A stretch of DNA of 63,272 nucleotides. Source: Candidatus Poribacteria bacterium (GTDB taxonomy: Bacteria > Poribacteria > WGA-4E > WGA-3G). The DNA is taken from contig JAJEEK010000113.1 of the NCBI GenBank assembly GCA_022821065.1, positions 1 through 63,272 on the forward strand. The letters are read 5' to 3'. Positions within the stretch are counted from its first letter, which is position 1. Each line of letters opens with the position of its first letter. Made by a program: the position numbers and the translations under genes. Shown piece by piece: positions 1 to 9,088 of the stretch. Below the pieces are notes generated by a model. It searched no databases. It had not been told where the DNA came from and was given only the letters and a program-made list of their open reading frames with translations.

Positions 1-1
1 C

Positions 2-151
2 AAAGCAGAACTGAGTGCGAAATTCAAAACTCTGGATGAATTTTTTGCGTATGTGAGAGCACTTGAGGAAGAAGATAAACGCAACGGGGTCAAATATGTA
101 CCGTATGATCCATCCAAACGCACCCCTTCAGAAAAATCTGACGACGACTAA
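2..151 (+). CDS. C-terminal end of an unknown protein (partial)
   Basis: An open frame enters from the left edge and ends at TAA 149-151, giving 49 residues. The visible part is highly charged, with a run of acidic residues (LEEEDKR), a proline-containing segment (YVPYDPSKRTP) and a tail of three aspartates. No domain can be recognised. The next genes lie on the opposite strand, so it is convergent with the truncated xisI gene. It may be a small antitoxin-like or regulatory protein, but nothing here proves that. Confidence 0.45.
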   Translation, partial: KAELSAKFKTLDEFFAYVRALEEEDKRNGVKYVPYDPSKRTPSEKSDDD

Positions 152-167
152 AACGGAATTGGTCAAT

Positions 168-218
168 AGTTATATCTTTCTGTAAACCACCTACATTTTT
201 CCGCAGGTCTTTTACATC
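168..218. repeat. 51-bp direct repeat, copy 1
   Basis: These 51 bases are identical to 825-875. In the second position the segment codes for part of the coiled-coil protein (DLRKNVGGLQKDI). Here it lies at the 3' end of the truncated xisI gene and overlaps its stop codon. It looks like a stray piece of that gene family left by recombination. Confidence 0.85.
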
Positions 219-478
219 ACCCTATATCGCTCTAATTCGGGTGCAATACCTTCCGTATTATCGTGTTGAATCCACAACTTTCCATTAATAATATCAATTC
301 GGACAATACAGGCATGGATGCGTTTATGTTTCTGATAGCCTCGCGTCATCCACAAATAGCGATCCGTTTCTCGGTCAACAATGATTTCATCTATCATGTC
401 CCCGTAGGTCGGTGGTACTTCCATGTACTCATCAAGGACGCGTAGTATAATCTCACGGTACTTTTCTATGCGTTCCAT
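212..478 (-). CDS. xisI: XisI-like protein, C-terminally truncated
   Basis: The 88 residues match the XisI (fdxN element excision controlling factor) family: N-terminal helix (MERIEKYREIILRVLDEY), a PTYGD segment, DRETDRYLWMTRGY, a KRIHACIVRIDI strand and GKLWIQHDNTE. Family members usually run to about 110 residues and finish with a conserved stretch that follows a short helix. Here the frame stops soon after that point, inside a 51-bp repeat copied from the neighbouring gene, so the end appears to have been replaced. No XisH partner is visible downstream. XisI proteins are common outside cyanobacteria in genomes rich in selfish elements. Whether the shortened protein folds is unknown. Confidence 0.75.
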   Translation of the reverse strand: MERIEKYREIILRVLDEYMEVPPTYGDMIDEIIVDRETDRYLWMTRGYQKHKRIHACIVRIDIINGKLWIQHDNTEGIAPELERYRVM

Positions 479-506
479 TTAACGATGACCTCCTCGGTTC
501 CGCTAA

Positions 507-923
507 TTAGGAAAAGAAAAACGACTTGATGAGTGCCAAAATCGCTATAGTAGTAGAGACAATAATACCCCCGATTTTCCATCTTTCGTTGGTATCTGCC
601 TTACGCTCACTGATGTTGGTGACAACGCTGTCAATTTTGGATTCTACCCGTTGTGAATCTGCTGTTAACTTGGACTCTATCCCTTGCAAATCTGCTGTTA
701 GTTTGGATTCCACGCGATCCAAACCTCCATCAATTTTGGATTCCACGCGTTGCAAATCCCCAGCTAACTTTACATCCGCAGTTTCTGACCGGCGGCGATC
801 GTCAGCTTGTTGTAATTTCACATCAGTTATATCTTTCTGTAAACCACCTACATTTTTCCGCAGGTCTTTTACATCTTCTGCAAGTTCAGATAACTTTTGT
901 AGAATCAATTCATCTCTATCCAT
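507..923 (-). CDS. Coiled-coil protein with C-terminal membrane anchor
   Basis: 138 residues. After an N-terminal helix (MDRDELILQKLSELAEDVKDL), residues 40-100 form a long predicted coiled coil built of near-repeats of the form L-Q-R-V-E-S-K-I/L-x-x-D, seen at least four times. A single hydrophobic helix (GGIIVSTTIAILALIKSFFFS) ends the protein, so it is probably tail-anchored with the coiled coil in the cytoplasm. It contains copy 2 of the 51-bp repeat. The architecture resembles small haemolysin-XhlA-like or DUF1640-like proteins, but no specific function is supported. The internal repeats make it prone to length changes. Confidence 0.7.
   Translation of the reverse strand: MDRDELILQKLSELAEDVKDLRKNVGGLQKDITDVKLQQADDRRRSETADVKLAGDLQRVESKIDGGLDRVESKLTADLQGIESKLTADSQRVESKIDSVVTNISERKADTNERWKIGGIIVSTTIAILALIKSFFFS
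825..875. repeat. 51-bp direct repeat, copy 2
   Basis: Identical to 168-218 and in frame within the coiled-coil gene. This is most likely the source copy, because here it is part of a continuous reading frame. Confidence 0.85.
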
Positions 924-1040
924 TTTGATGTTCCCCCAATTTTCACCCTTAAACGTTTCTTTTAATTATCCAATATTCCGCACGAAAATTCAAGGAAAAC
1001 GCCAACTGATAATCGAACACGATGAGATTCCCAAAAGTTT

Positions 1041-1895
1041 CTACCGCAGATGTTCCTCGCCGCGATGCTCCGCTATCCACGTCTTCAACGGCACATCTGC
1101 ATCTGTCGGTTGCCACCAGCCTTTGACATCCACACCGTCCCCGAGCAGTTGTCGCCGAATCGGGTCACATTTCTCAAGAAGTTCCGGTGGCATGAGGTTG
1201 TAATCCAATCCACGCAACCAGCGATAACTATACCCCATAAACAGAACCTTCCGCGTCACATCAGAGAAATTCCAACCCCGTGAATGCCACATCCGTCGAT
1301 CAAAAAGCACTGCCGTGCCGCGTTTGACAAGCAGATCCATCGCACCTTCAGGGTCACCATCAGGATCGTTGTCGCTGTTTGGCGGACGGGTATCAAGCTT
1401 ATGGCTACCCGGAATCAGACGCATCGCACCGTTGTCGCGATCGGTAACGTCCGTTAGCCAGTAACTAACTTTCAACGAGAGTCGCGGGTGTGGACGTTCC
1501 ATCTCCGGTACAGGTCTGCCGCCGTCCTGATGCCAGTGCGCGGCTTTGGTAACACGCGGCGTATCCGGCGGCTCTGGCGGATACATGATGAGATGCGAGA
1601 TGTACAGTTGGATATTCCAGCCGAGGATGTCCCAAAGCAGCGGAAAAACCTTCTTATTGTCGAGCAATTCCAACAATAGATCGTCCTCAACGACGGTACG
1701 GAACTTCGACAACAATTTGTGGGGTGCCAACCCCTTTTTCGCACGTTCCTCAGCATCAACGCGGTCCGCAACTTCCTCCAATGCGTCCGCCATCTCCGTG
1801 CTGATAGCGTCCTCAACAACGAGGTATCCCGTGTCATTGAAGGCTTTGAGTTGCGCATCCGTAGCACAGTATTCAAGCCAGCTTGTATCTATCAT
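1041..1895 (-). CDS. Phytanoyl-CoA dioxygenase (PhyH) family protein
   Basis: A 284-residue Fe(II)/2-oxoglutarate oxygenase of the PhyH family, acting in the cytoplasm on an unidentified small substrate. The iron-binding HxD is seen as WHQDGG (H122, D124), followed by LSLKVSYWLTD, NGAMRLIPGSHK and the distal histidine and arginine (MWHSRGWNFS, H204; R215) that bind iron and the 2-oxoglutarate carboxylate. The longest frame begins at TTG 1907, but ATG 1895 has GGAG at a spacing of 6 and gives the more usual start MIDTSW. It follows the LamG gene closely and could be in the same transcript. Such proteins are greatly expanded in Poribacteria. Confidence 0.9.
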   Translation of the reverse strand: MIDTSWLEYCATDAQLKAFNDTGYLVVEDAISTEMADALEEVADRVDAEERAKKGLAPHKLLSKFRTVVEDDLLLELLDNKKVFPLLWDILGWNIQLYISHLIMYPPEPPDTPRVTKAAHWHQDGGRPVPEMERPHPRLSLKVSYWLTDVTDRDNGAMRLIPGSHKLDTRPPNSDNDPDGDPEGAMDLLVKRGTAVLFDRRMWHSRGWNFSDVTRKVLFMGYSYRWLRGLDYNLMPPELLEKCDPIRRQLLGDGVDVKGWWQPTDADVPLKTWIAEHRGEEHLR

Positions 1896-1910
1896 TATCA
1901 TCTCCAAGTG

Positions 1911-2672
1911 CTAATTGCGGATTTCAGATTTAATCCGTCCCCATGTTGTTGTGAGTTTCCCTGTAACTTCCACAGCAAACGCGATGCCTTCCTCCATATC
2001 CGCCTGAATTTGTTCTTGAGAGATGGCAATGTTGAGAATACGGAGTTCATCCATCGTTCCATCAAGCCATACACTCTCATTCGCCTTTTTACCGATCCAA
2101 ACAGAGGCTTCGTTTTCATTGATGTCGCCTTCTCGTGCGACTTCTCCATCCAATTCGCCGTCGAGATAGACGAGTACTGCTTCACCATCGTAGACCATAG
2201 CAACATGGTGCCATGTGTCCAATGTCATCTGTGTCGTGCCTTCGGCAACAGCAGCAGCACCCGGTGCCGTATAGACGAATCCGCGGATTTTTCCGCCCGG
2301 TGTATCAAAACCCCATCCACTTTCAGCAACGGAACCTTTCCTCGCAATCGGTGGATGTCCACCCGGAAATGTGGTCGGTTTGAACCACGCTTCGACTGTC
2401 AACGCATCGCCGCCGGGAACGAGGCTCTCGTGATGTGGCACCTCAATAAGCGTACTCACACCATCAAAGACCAATGCACCACCGATCTTCCCATCCTCCG
2501 TCCATTCGGCATCGGTAATCTCGCCATGATTCTCAAACTCGGATAGGTCTGTCGCTTCATCGTCAGTCTCTTCATCAAAGAGGTATAGTAAAACCGTCTC
2601 CTCTTCAAAAGCAGCGAAACAACTCAGACCGAAACAAAACACAAGCGCAAAGACTGTCAGTATTCGAGTCAT
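1911..2672 (-). CDS. Secreted LamG/concanavalin A-like domain protein
   Basis: 253 residues with a clear signal peptide (ILTVFALVFCFGLSCFA). The rest is a LamG-like jelly roll: an LLYLFDEE opening strand, EFENHGEI, GGALVFDG, LTVEAWFKP, TWHHVAMVYDG, LVYLDGELDG and GTMDELRILN, the usual order of this fold. It probably binds carbohydrate outside the cytoplasm. After the domain comes a short tail ending LTTTWGRIK, closely matching the tail of the other LamG protein at 24,923-25,693 (VATTWGLLK). Translation start is supported by AAGGAGGG just upstream of the ATG. Confidence 0.85.
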   Translation of the reverse strand: MTRILTVFALVFCFGLSCFAAFEEETVLLYLFDEETDDEATDLSEFENHGEITDAEWTEDGKIGGALVFDGVSTLIEVPHHESLVPGGDALTVEAWFKPTTFPGGHPPIARKGSVAESGWGFDTPGGKIRGFVYTAPGAAAVAEGTTQMTLDTWHHVAMVYDGEAVLVYLDGELDGEVAREGDINENEASVWIGKKANESVWLDGTMDELRILNIAISQEQIQADMEEGIAFAVEVTGKLTTTWGRIKSEIRN

Positions 2673-2788
2673 TTGAAAACCCTCCTTTTTATTTGTGCCC
2701 TACTTGATTCTTCCATGAGACTGGATGTATTGCCCACTGTTGGCGAGGTAGGAATACCTCACCTGCAAAGGTGTTTGCGTAAGTTCTA

Positions 2789-4000
2789 TTAATCTTCCAC
2801 TCTCTCAATAATCTCACCCGTTTCACGGTCCCTGAAGATGCGTTTCATTCTGCCATCAGGCATCCGTTCATCTTTGAGGTGTGCATAGCGTTCATCAGTA
2901 TCTGACGGACTCGCCTGTGCATCAGCGGCTTCCGCAGTGCCGCGCCAATCCTCGATTTCAACGGCTTCCCACTGCTTCGATTTCGCGGATTTGTAACAGG
3001 CATCAATAACAGCGTTGACAACATAACCGTCGTAGAAGGTCTCCATCGGTTCGCGTCCCTCGTCAATTGCGTTGAACATATCGAGGAACATATCGCGATA
3101 GCCGAGCTCTGCAACCTCATCGCCGACAGGGAAAAGCCAGCCGGTATCGCTTTCCGCCTTTTCAGCGACATAGCCACCCTGTCCGACAGCCGTGAACATC
3201 TCATAACCCGTACGAAGCCAGTGATTAAGCCATATCGTCCCTTCACTACCAGAAACTTCATCCCGTAAATCCATACCGCCCCGGAACGCCCATCCGACCT
3301 CGAACTGACCCATCGCCCCACTCTCAAATCGGATGAGCGCAATACCGTGATCCTCCGCATCAATCGGATGAACGAGCGTATCTGCCCAACACATCACCTC
3401 AAGCGGCCTGTTATTCTTACCGACGAAGTTTCGGATAATCTCGATGCAGTGGCACCCCATATCAACGATAGCACCACCACCCGCCTGCTCCAGATCCCAG
3501 AACCAATCGCTGTGCGGACCGGGATGTGTCTCCCGGGAACGGACCCACAGAATCTTACCGAGGGCACCATTTTGGACCGATTCCAAAGCCTTTAGCGTTT
3601 TCGGCGGATACACCAAATCTTCAAGATAACCACCAAAGACACCGGCGTTTTCAACGATGTCCAGCATCGCTTTCGCCTCTTCAGCGGTACGTCCGAGCGG
3701 TTTCGTACACAGGATGGCTTTGCCTGCCGCCGCTGCGAGTTCAACCGCTTTCAAGTGCAGATTGTTCGGCAATCCAATGACAACGGTATCCGTCTCAGAA
3801 TGGTTGATGGCTTCCGCCAAATCGGTTGTTGCGTGCGGGATGCTCCACTCTTCAGCGAATGCGTTCGCGCGTTCCTCACGTCGAGAGTAGACACTGTGAA
3901 CGCGGTCTGCACCGCGCTGGTTGTGGAGCGTCATCGTATAAAACATTCCGATGAGTCCGGTACCAAGCATCGTGACTTTATGGCTCTTCAGTTCTGACAT
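2789..4000 (-). CDS. Gfo/Idh/MocA family NAD(P)-dependent oxidoreductase
   Basis: About 403 residues. The N-terminal Rossmann fold has GTGLIG followed by the acidic/basic strand VYSRRE, and CTKPLGR corresponds to the conserved EKP-type motif with the catalytic lysine. The C-terminal half (GAIVDMGCHCIEIIRNF, GQFEVGWAFRGG) is the usual alpha/beta substrate domain. The family oxidises or isomerises sugars, inositols and their derivatives. The longest frame starts at TTG 4003, but ATG 4000 has GGAAT upstream. The neighbours (PhyH, sulfatase, phosphohexomutase) agree with a sugar-catabolic role; the substrate cannot be read. Confidence 0.9.
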   Translation of the reverse strand: MSELKSHKVTMLGTGLIGMFYTMTLHNQRGADRVHSVYSRREERANAFAEEWSIPHATTDLAEAINHSETDTVVIGLPNNLHLKAVELAAAAGKAILCTKPLGRTAEEAKAMLDIVENAGVFGGYLEDLVYPPKTLKALESVQNGALGKILWVRSRETHPGPHSDWFWDLEQAGGGAIVDMGCHCIEIIRNFVGKNNRPLEVMCWADTLVHPIDAEDHGIALIRFESGAMGQFEVGWAFRGGMDLRDEVSGSEGTIWLNHWLRTGYEMFTAVGQGGYVAEKAESDTGWLFPVGDEVAELGYRDMFLDMFNAIDEGREPMETFYDGYVVNAVIDACYKSAKSKQWEAVEIEDWRGTAEAADAQASPSDTDERYAHLKDERMPDGRMKRIFRDRETGEIIERVED

Positions 4001-4128
4001 CAATATTCCTTTCTTTTTCTATGGCTATTGATCTTCAGCAGTCAGCAGGAAGCCTTGTGGCAAACACAAAGGTTTCGCATGCCACAATCCGTACTGATAG
4101 CCGACGGCTGATTGCCGATAGCCAGCAA

Positions 4129-5205
4129 CTATTCCATTTTATATCCAGCGATGACACCCCAATCGTTGACCGTCCAACAGTGGTTCGGGTCCGTTGCGTG
4201 AACACCTTTGAGGGTCGCACCGCCGGGGATATTCGATATCGTCCACGTGTTACCGCCGTCGGTGGTGTGCAAAACGGAATTGAAACCGCCAACTGCCCAA
4301 CCGACCATCGCATCAACAAAGATAATATCGTGGAGATCGTCAAACGACTCGGTTTTCTGCTGGTTCCAAGTCGAACCGCCATCGTTCGTGTGCAGAATCA
4401 GACCTTCTTGTCCACAAATCCAACCCGTGTTTTCATCAACGAAATGGATACCGAACAGATTGTTATCAAAGCCTGCGTCCCGTTTCTCCCAAGTTTCGCC
4501 ACCATCGGTAGTATGCAGGAGTGTCCCAAATGAACCGATAACCCAACCTGTTGTCGGTGAAACGAACCAGATATTTTCAAGGTTGTTTCGGGTCTCACCG
4601 ACGCGTGCACGTTCCGAGCTGCCGACCCAAGTTTCGCCGCCATCGGTTGTCTTGAGAATCGTATTCTCCGATCCGGCAATAAAACCGACCGTTTCACTAA
4701 TCATCTGGATACCCATCAAATTGGCGCGCATGCCGCCGCGTCTTCCACCACGTCCAGGGGCATCACTTCTCGCCACTTTCCGGACCCAGGTTTCACCGCC
4801 GTCTTCCGTCTTCAGGATAGTGCCTCTACCACCAGTGATATATCCAACGTTTTCATCTACAAAATAGATATTATAGAGCGGTGCGGAACCGCCTCCACCG
4901 AAACCGCCAGGAGGACCACCACCGCCGGGACGACTGCCTGATCTCTGTTCTGCCCCCGGTGGACGCATATCGATCTCTTTTTTCTCCCACGTCTTGCCGC
5001 CATCCGATGTCACCAGCATGAGTCCGCCGTCTCCAACGACGAGACCGTTCTGACTATCCAAAAAATAGACATCCTGCAGCATGCCGTCGATACCATCACC
5101 GCGGAGGATATCGTCTTCTCGGAGAACTGTCCAATCTGCATAAGCAACCGTCGAGAACGCGATTGCAATAAATATTGCAAAAAAGGTGATAATTATTCTT
5201 GCCAC
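4129..5205 (-). CDS. Secreted Asp-box (YCF48/HCF136-like) beta-propeller protein
   Basis: 358 residues with an N-terminal signal peptide (IIITFFAIFIAIAFSTVAYA). It holds six Asp-box-like repeats, each of the pattern T-x-D-G-G-x-T-W, spaced about 45-60 residues apart and each preceded by a strand such as VGFIAG or TGWVIG. This is typical of the photosystem II stability/YCF48-like and BNR-like seven-bladed propellers. A glycine-rich low-complexity loop (GGGGPPGGFGGGG) interrupts the second blade. It is exported, probably periplasmic or surface-attached, and likely binds a protein or glycan rather than catalysing hydrolysis. Confidence 0.8.
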   Translation of the reverse strand: MARIIITFFAIFIAIAFSTVAYADWTVLREDDILRGDGIDGMLQDVYFLDSQNGLVVGDGGLMLVTSDGGKTWEKKEIDMRPPGAEQRSGSRPGGGGPPGGFGGGGSAPLYNIYFVDENVGYITGGRGTILKTEDGGETWVRKVARSDAPGRGGRRGGMRANLMGIQMISETVGFIAGSENTILKTTDGGETWVGSSERARVGETRNNLENIWFVSPTTGWVIGSFGTLLHTTDGGETWEKRDAGFDNNLFGIHFVDENTGWICGQEGLILHTNDGGSTWNQQKTESFDDLHDIIFVDAMVGWAVGGFNSVLHTTDGGNTWTISNIPGGATLKGVHATDPNHCWTVNDWGVIAGYKME

Positions 5206-5355
5206 GGGTAACTCCTTTTTTTTTCTCTTCAGTTTTCAGTTTGCCACACAGTCAGCGTTATCAAACAAGAGACTTTCTGTACCAATCCTCATCTTCCTAA
5301 AGACTGCAAAGATGACGTTATTCGTTAGAGAAGGCTCTTAACTGAAAACTGCCGA

Positions 5356-7542
5356 CTATTCTGACTGAAACGCTTCATAAATCTGTCGTGCTCTGTTTTC
5401 AACGTTCGTTAAGTAATTTTGACCTATTTCTTTCGTGTAAAGTTCGGTTAAGTCGCCACTCGCCTCACCGAAGGCTTTAGCGAATTTTCGACACTCCGCC
5501 TTATCGGCACCAGAGGCATACGCCTTCGTTTTCGCATCTGTGCCAGATTTTCGGACTTCAACAAACTTATCACGAAACTTGAGATAACTCCCATCACCGA
5601 CAAAACGGACATCCTCAAGTGCCGTGAAATCAAGCGTTGGAAGCGCATCCGTAAGGATCGCACGCGCCTGTTCCATATCTATTTCGCCGTCACGGAGCGC
5701 AAGCGCAATACCGAGGAAAAACAGATCGTTTTTGTCGCGTTTCGCCTCACCTTCACGTTTCGCTTCTTGAAGTTTCTCAGGGTTCGGTTCGGATTCGTTG
5801 TAATAGGTGATGTCCTCCCGCACGTCACACGTCGCAAAGATCCGATTTTCCGTAAAAACGGTCGCGAGATAGTCGGAGAGGGTTATACCTGCCTGTTTGC
5901 AGTGCGCCGCGAGTGCAGTGACAAGCACCATAGACTCGCCTGCAGACTTCTCACGCATGGCGATGGCAGTGCGCCCGCCTTGGCTCCGGATGAGTGCTTC
6001 AGGACCGGTAATCATTCCGCCGCTCTCCTCGCCTGCAAAGATGAGTCGTGGCTGCACACCGAGCGAAATCGTCTCACCGTAAACATCTTGGACAACAACG
6101 GGGGCGTCCGGGGCATCAGCAAGCTGCCGTTCAATTTTCTTCATAATTGCGGCGATCTCTTTAAAACCGACAGGAACGTTAATAACATTGACATCGTTCG
6201 CTGCACCCCACTGATCCCAAGCGAGTGCCGAAGGTGTTGTTTTAATCATGAACCGCGGATGATCTGTCCAAAATCCAGCGGCTCTCAGCTGCTTGGTATG
6301 AAAATCCATTAACATAAGGAACGCTTGGTTCGGCGTATAAATTGTCAACAGCCGCTCATCGTCGAGTGTTAGAAAATCGATCCCAAGATCTTGTAACATT
6401 TCTGCCCGCGAGGCTTCCTCTATTTCACAAACAATAAGCCGATCACCATCTGGGTCGGTCGCTTCAATGATAGTTCCAACGGGTTGCCCTTTGAGTTTCG
6501 TCGCATAGTCTACGGATCGGACGACATCAAGGATACTCAAATCGCAGCCGAGATCGTAGAATTCAGCCACGCCGGTTTTCGGATTCCGATCCAGTTTCCC
6601 GATATTGTGATACAACGGATCCGCCTCAACGTGGAGCCAACGGACAGAGTCCGCAAGCCCCAGTCGTTCAAAGATTGCACGCATCGGACGATACATACAC
6701 CCGCCAACACAATCAACAACGATTGATGGCTTCGCCTCACGAATGAGATTGATATTCGCATCTGTAGCGACACCGCTCTTGAGATAGCCGACATAGAGCT
6801 GCACGCCGTCGTGGAGTTCATCAAGTCGTTCAAAATCGATGTGTGCGTCATCGGCTGTGCTGAACTGAATTGCGTATCCTTCCGTTTCAGCGGTTTTAAG
6901 GATCTCTTCAATCTTGTTGACGAACCGCATGGACTCTTCGGGCAGATATTGGCTGCCTTGGTTGTTGAGGTCTTTGGTCGCGTTTTTCGTGCTAACAGAA
7001 TGACTTGACGTGACATGCTCACCACCGTCTAAATCGAGCATAAAAATCAGGAACGATGCCATCCAAATCGGCAGTGTACCAAACGCTTTCGGGACATACG
7101 TCCGAATCCCATGTGCAGCTTGGATCCGAGCGATATATTCGACATATTTCTGTGAGTTGTAACGCACCTCACATCCAGCGAGTTTTTCGACCAACCCCCC
7201 ATCTGCTGTTTCCTTAGCGACAAGACTTTTTCCGAGCGTCGCCAAGATAATCCCGATCTGGTTAATCGGAAACCGGGTGTCCCATGGGTATAAAATATTC
7301 TGTGGACCGCGGATGCCAGCCGTCGAGACCTGTGCCTCTTTCGCGTAGTTCCGAAACCATTCCCAGAGGTTCAAACGCTCAATCAGTTTTTTATCAAGAT
7401 GGAACGTGAAGGCCTCTGGTTCGTCTTGTGGAAAAAGGGGTGTCTTAATGGAATCGGGTGTATTCTGCTCAACGACTGCGAAGAGTTGTTGCTCGGTGCG
7501 GTCCCGTTTATGGCGGTAGCTTTCGTCAACTGTGATAATCAT
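5356..7542 (-). CDS. Phosphoglucomutase/phosphomannomutase-like alpha-D-phosphohexomutase
   Basis: 728 residues from ATG 7542. It shows the phosphohexomutase landmarks in order: the STAGIRG region near residue 75, an active-site loop reading TSSHS at about 178-182, the metal-binding DPDGDR at 363-368 and the sugar-binding GEESGG at 504-509. It should interconvert 1- and 6-phosphohexoses in the cytoplasm. The active-site loop is unusual, because the common form is TASHNP: the serine and histidine are kept but NP is replaced by SV. An open frame continues upstream to 7734 into the sulfatase gene, but GGGAGG before ATG 7542 and a promoter at 7577-7605 exclude it. It is longer than most family members (450-600). 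Confidence 0.85.
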   Translation of the reverse strand: MIITVDESYRHKRDRTEQQLFAVVEQNTPDSIKTPLFPQDEPEAFTFHLDKKLIERLNLWEWFRNYAKEAQVSTAGIRGPQNILYPWDTRFPINQIGIILATLGKSLVAKETADGGLVEKLAGCEVRYNSQKYVEYIARIQAAHGIRTYVPKAFGTLPIWMASFLIFMLDLDGGEHVTSSHSVSTKNATKDLNNQGSQYLPEESMRFVNKIEEILKTAETEGYAIQFSTADDAHIDFERLDELHDGVQLYVGYLKSGVATDANINLIREAKPSIVVDCVGGCMYRPMRAIFERLGLADSVRWLHVEADPLYHNIGKLDRNPKTGVAEFYDLGCDLSILDVVRSVDYATKLKGQPVGTIIEATDPDGDRLIVCEIEEASRAEMLQDLGIDFLTLDDERLLTIYTPNQAFLMLMDFHTKQLRAAGFWTDHPRFMIKTTPSALAWDQWGAANDVNVINVPVGFKEIAAIMKKIERQLADAPDAPVVVQDVYGETISLGVQPRLIFAGEESGGMITGPEALIRSQGGRTAIAMREKSAGESMVLVTALAAHCKQAGITLSDYLATVFTENRIFATCDVREDITYYNESEPNPEKLQEAKREGEAKRDKNDLFFLGIALALRDGEIDMEQARAILTDALPTLDFTALEDVRFVGDGSYLKFRDKFVEVRKSGTDAKTKAYASGADKAECRKFAKAFGEASGDLTELYTKEIGQNYLTNVENRARQIYEAFQSE

Positions 7543-7576
7543 CAACGCCCTCCCGACAGATAGGAATTTGATAGAT

Positions 7577-7605
7577 ATGTTATCACATTTCCATATTTTT
7601 ATCAA
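7577..7605 (-). promoter_or_regulatory. Sigma-70 promoter for the phosphohexomutase gene
   Basis: On the minus strand TTGATA (7605-7600), a 17-bp spacer and TAACAT (7582-7577). It lies about 35 bases upstream of ATG 7542, so the mutase can be transcribed apart from the sulfatase gene. Confidence 0.55.
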
Positions 7606-7651
7606 ATCTGAATTTAGGTAATCTTGGGCACCGGTAGTGTCTATGTAGGTA

Positions 7652-9088
7652 CTACCGTTCCCGTCCTGAAATGAGCAGGTCAAACGAATTGCTCTGCCAC
7701 CCACCGTCCATGACGATGTTATCCTTCGTCTCACGTAAGCGATCGACCATACGCGCCTTCATACGGCGAAGCACATGCTTGTAACCGAGCTGGTTTGCTA
7801 CGTTATGGAGTTCGTGCGGATCGCTTTTTATGTCGTAGAGTTCGTCCTCACTGTATGGATTGTAGACATACTTCCATGAATCTGTCCGCACCATCCTGAC
7901 AGAGGCAAGCGTCGGTTCATACCCGTGAAATTCAGCGAACACGTCATCGGGCCAATCGTCTACGGTTTCGCCGCGCAACAGCGGCACAATGGATTGACCG
8001 TCAAGATTATCGGGCATCGCTGCACCGCCGAGCTCCAAGAAGGTCGGCATCAAGTCTACAAGGTTCACAAATTCATCACACGTCGTTCCGGGTGACGTTG
8101 CACCGGGCGAACGGATGACGAGCGGGATGTGGTGCGTCTCCTCGTACATGTGGAATCCTTTGTTGAAAAGCCGATGGCTGCCGAGCATATCGCCGTGATC
8201 GGTTGAAAAGATGACAACAGTATTCTCTGACATACCGTTTGCTTCAAGGCAGTCGAGAATCCGTCGCACTTGATCGTCAATGAAGGTGCAGAACCCCCAA
8301 TACGCAGCGATAACCTTCTGCCAATCGGGCCACGTCAGATGGCTGGCGTTCCACCGGAGCATCTCCTTCTGTTGGATAAGTGGTTTGTTAATGAACTGTT
8401 CATCGAAGTTGCCCCAGCGTTCAACGGTATCCGGATCGTACATTGTATCGTAAGGTGCTGGCACGGCATACGGGAAATGTGGTCCGAAGAAATTCGCCGC
8501 AATCATAAAGGGTTGCTCGGCATCCGAATAGCCGTTGATGCGTTCGATCGTTTTATCCGCTGTCCACGCCTCCATTGTCCGTTCGACGGGGAGCGGAAGC
8601 CTGCCGTAGAACGGGGCATCGCCACCCCATTCAAAGGGTTGGACGGCATCCCTATCAATTCGGAAGTCAATCCCATCATCGCGGAGCCATTGATGCCACT
8701 CGCTATACGGGTGCCATTTGTCATACCCCCAGAACGCCGTGTCACCTTGCTTGGCGAGATGCCACTTACCGATACAACTGACCCGATAGCCTGCTGCGCT
8801 CAAGAGTTTCGGATAGGCGGGTTTGTCAAGAATCTGGTCTGAAAACACACCGTTGAAATTCCCCATGTTCGACAGTTGCCCGTGATTATGTGGATAGAGT
8901 CCAGTGAGCAGAGACCCACGCGCCGGTGAACAGAGTGCGATCGGTGTATAAGCATTCCTGAATCGCATACCTGTCGCAGCGATTTCGTCAACAGCAGGCG
9001 TTCTACAGACTGAAGCACCGTTGCAACCGAGTGAATCATAACGTTGTTGATCCGTAAGGAGAAAAAGAATATTCGGAGATTGTGCCAT
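7652..9088 (-). CDS. Type I sulfatase (formylglycine-dependent)
   Basis: 478 residues. The N-terminal metal-binding strand NILFLLTDQQRYDSLG and the sulfatase signature CSPARGSLLTG (C53, R57) are intact, so the cysteine can be converted to formylglycine by an FGE-type enzyme. A second metal-binding segment, FSTDHGDMLGSH, lies in the middle, and the C-terminal part ends with EDELYDIKSDPHELHN, typical of choline-sulfatase and heparan-type sulfatases. No signal peptide is visible, so the enzyme is probably cytoplasmic. It likely removes sulfate from a sulfated sugar or choline. It lies 110 bp upstream of the phosphohexomutase in the same direction. Confidence 0.92.
   Translation of the reverse strand: MAQSPNILFLLTDQQRYDSLGCNGASVCRTPAVDEIAATGMRFRNAYTPIALCSPARGSLLTGLYPHNHGQLSNMGNFNGVFSDQILDKPAYPKLLSAAGYRVSCIGKWHLAKQGDTAFWGYDKWHPYSEWHQWLRDDGIDFRIDRDAVQPFEWGGDAPFYGRLPLPVERTMEAWTADKTIERINGYSDAEQPFMIAANFFGPHFPYAVPAPYDTMYDPDTVERWGNFDEQFINKPLIQQKEMLRWNASHLTWPDWQKVIAAYWGFCTFIDDQVRRILDCLEANGMSENTVVIFSTDHGDMLGSHRLFNKGFHMYEETHHIPLVIRSPGATSPGTTCDEFVNLVDLMPTFLELGGAAMPDNLDGQSIVPLLRGETVDDWPDDVFAEFHGYEPTLASVRMVRTDSWKYVYNPYSEDELYDIKSDPHELHNVANQLGYKHVLRRMKARMVDRLRETKDNIVMDGGWQSNSFDLLISGRER

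Noticed and set aside
212..478. XisI as proof of cyanobacterial origin
   Set aside because: XisI genes are spread widely in many phyla, and the surrounding genes do not look cyanobacterial.
1719..2546. Long plus-strand open frame of 275 codons opposite the LamG and PhyH genes
   Set aside because: It is antisense to two clear genes, has an unprotein-like composition rich in Cys, Arg and Phe, and no ribosome-binding site.
2776..2787. TGCGTAAGTTCT, resembling the right end of MITE family A
   Set aside because: Eleven of twelve bases match, but no left end or interior is present; too short to call an insertion. It lies next to the stop of the Gfo/Idh gene, as copy 2 does for its gene, so it is only noted.
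5767..6312. Plus-strand open frame of 181 codons opposite the phosphohexomutase gene
   Set aside because: Shadow of a well-supported gene on the other strand, with no domain or start signal.
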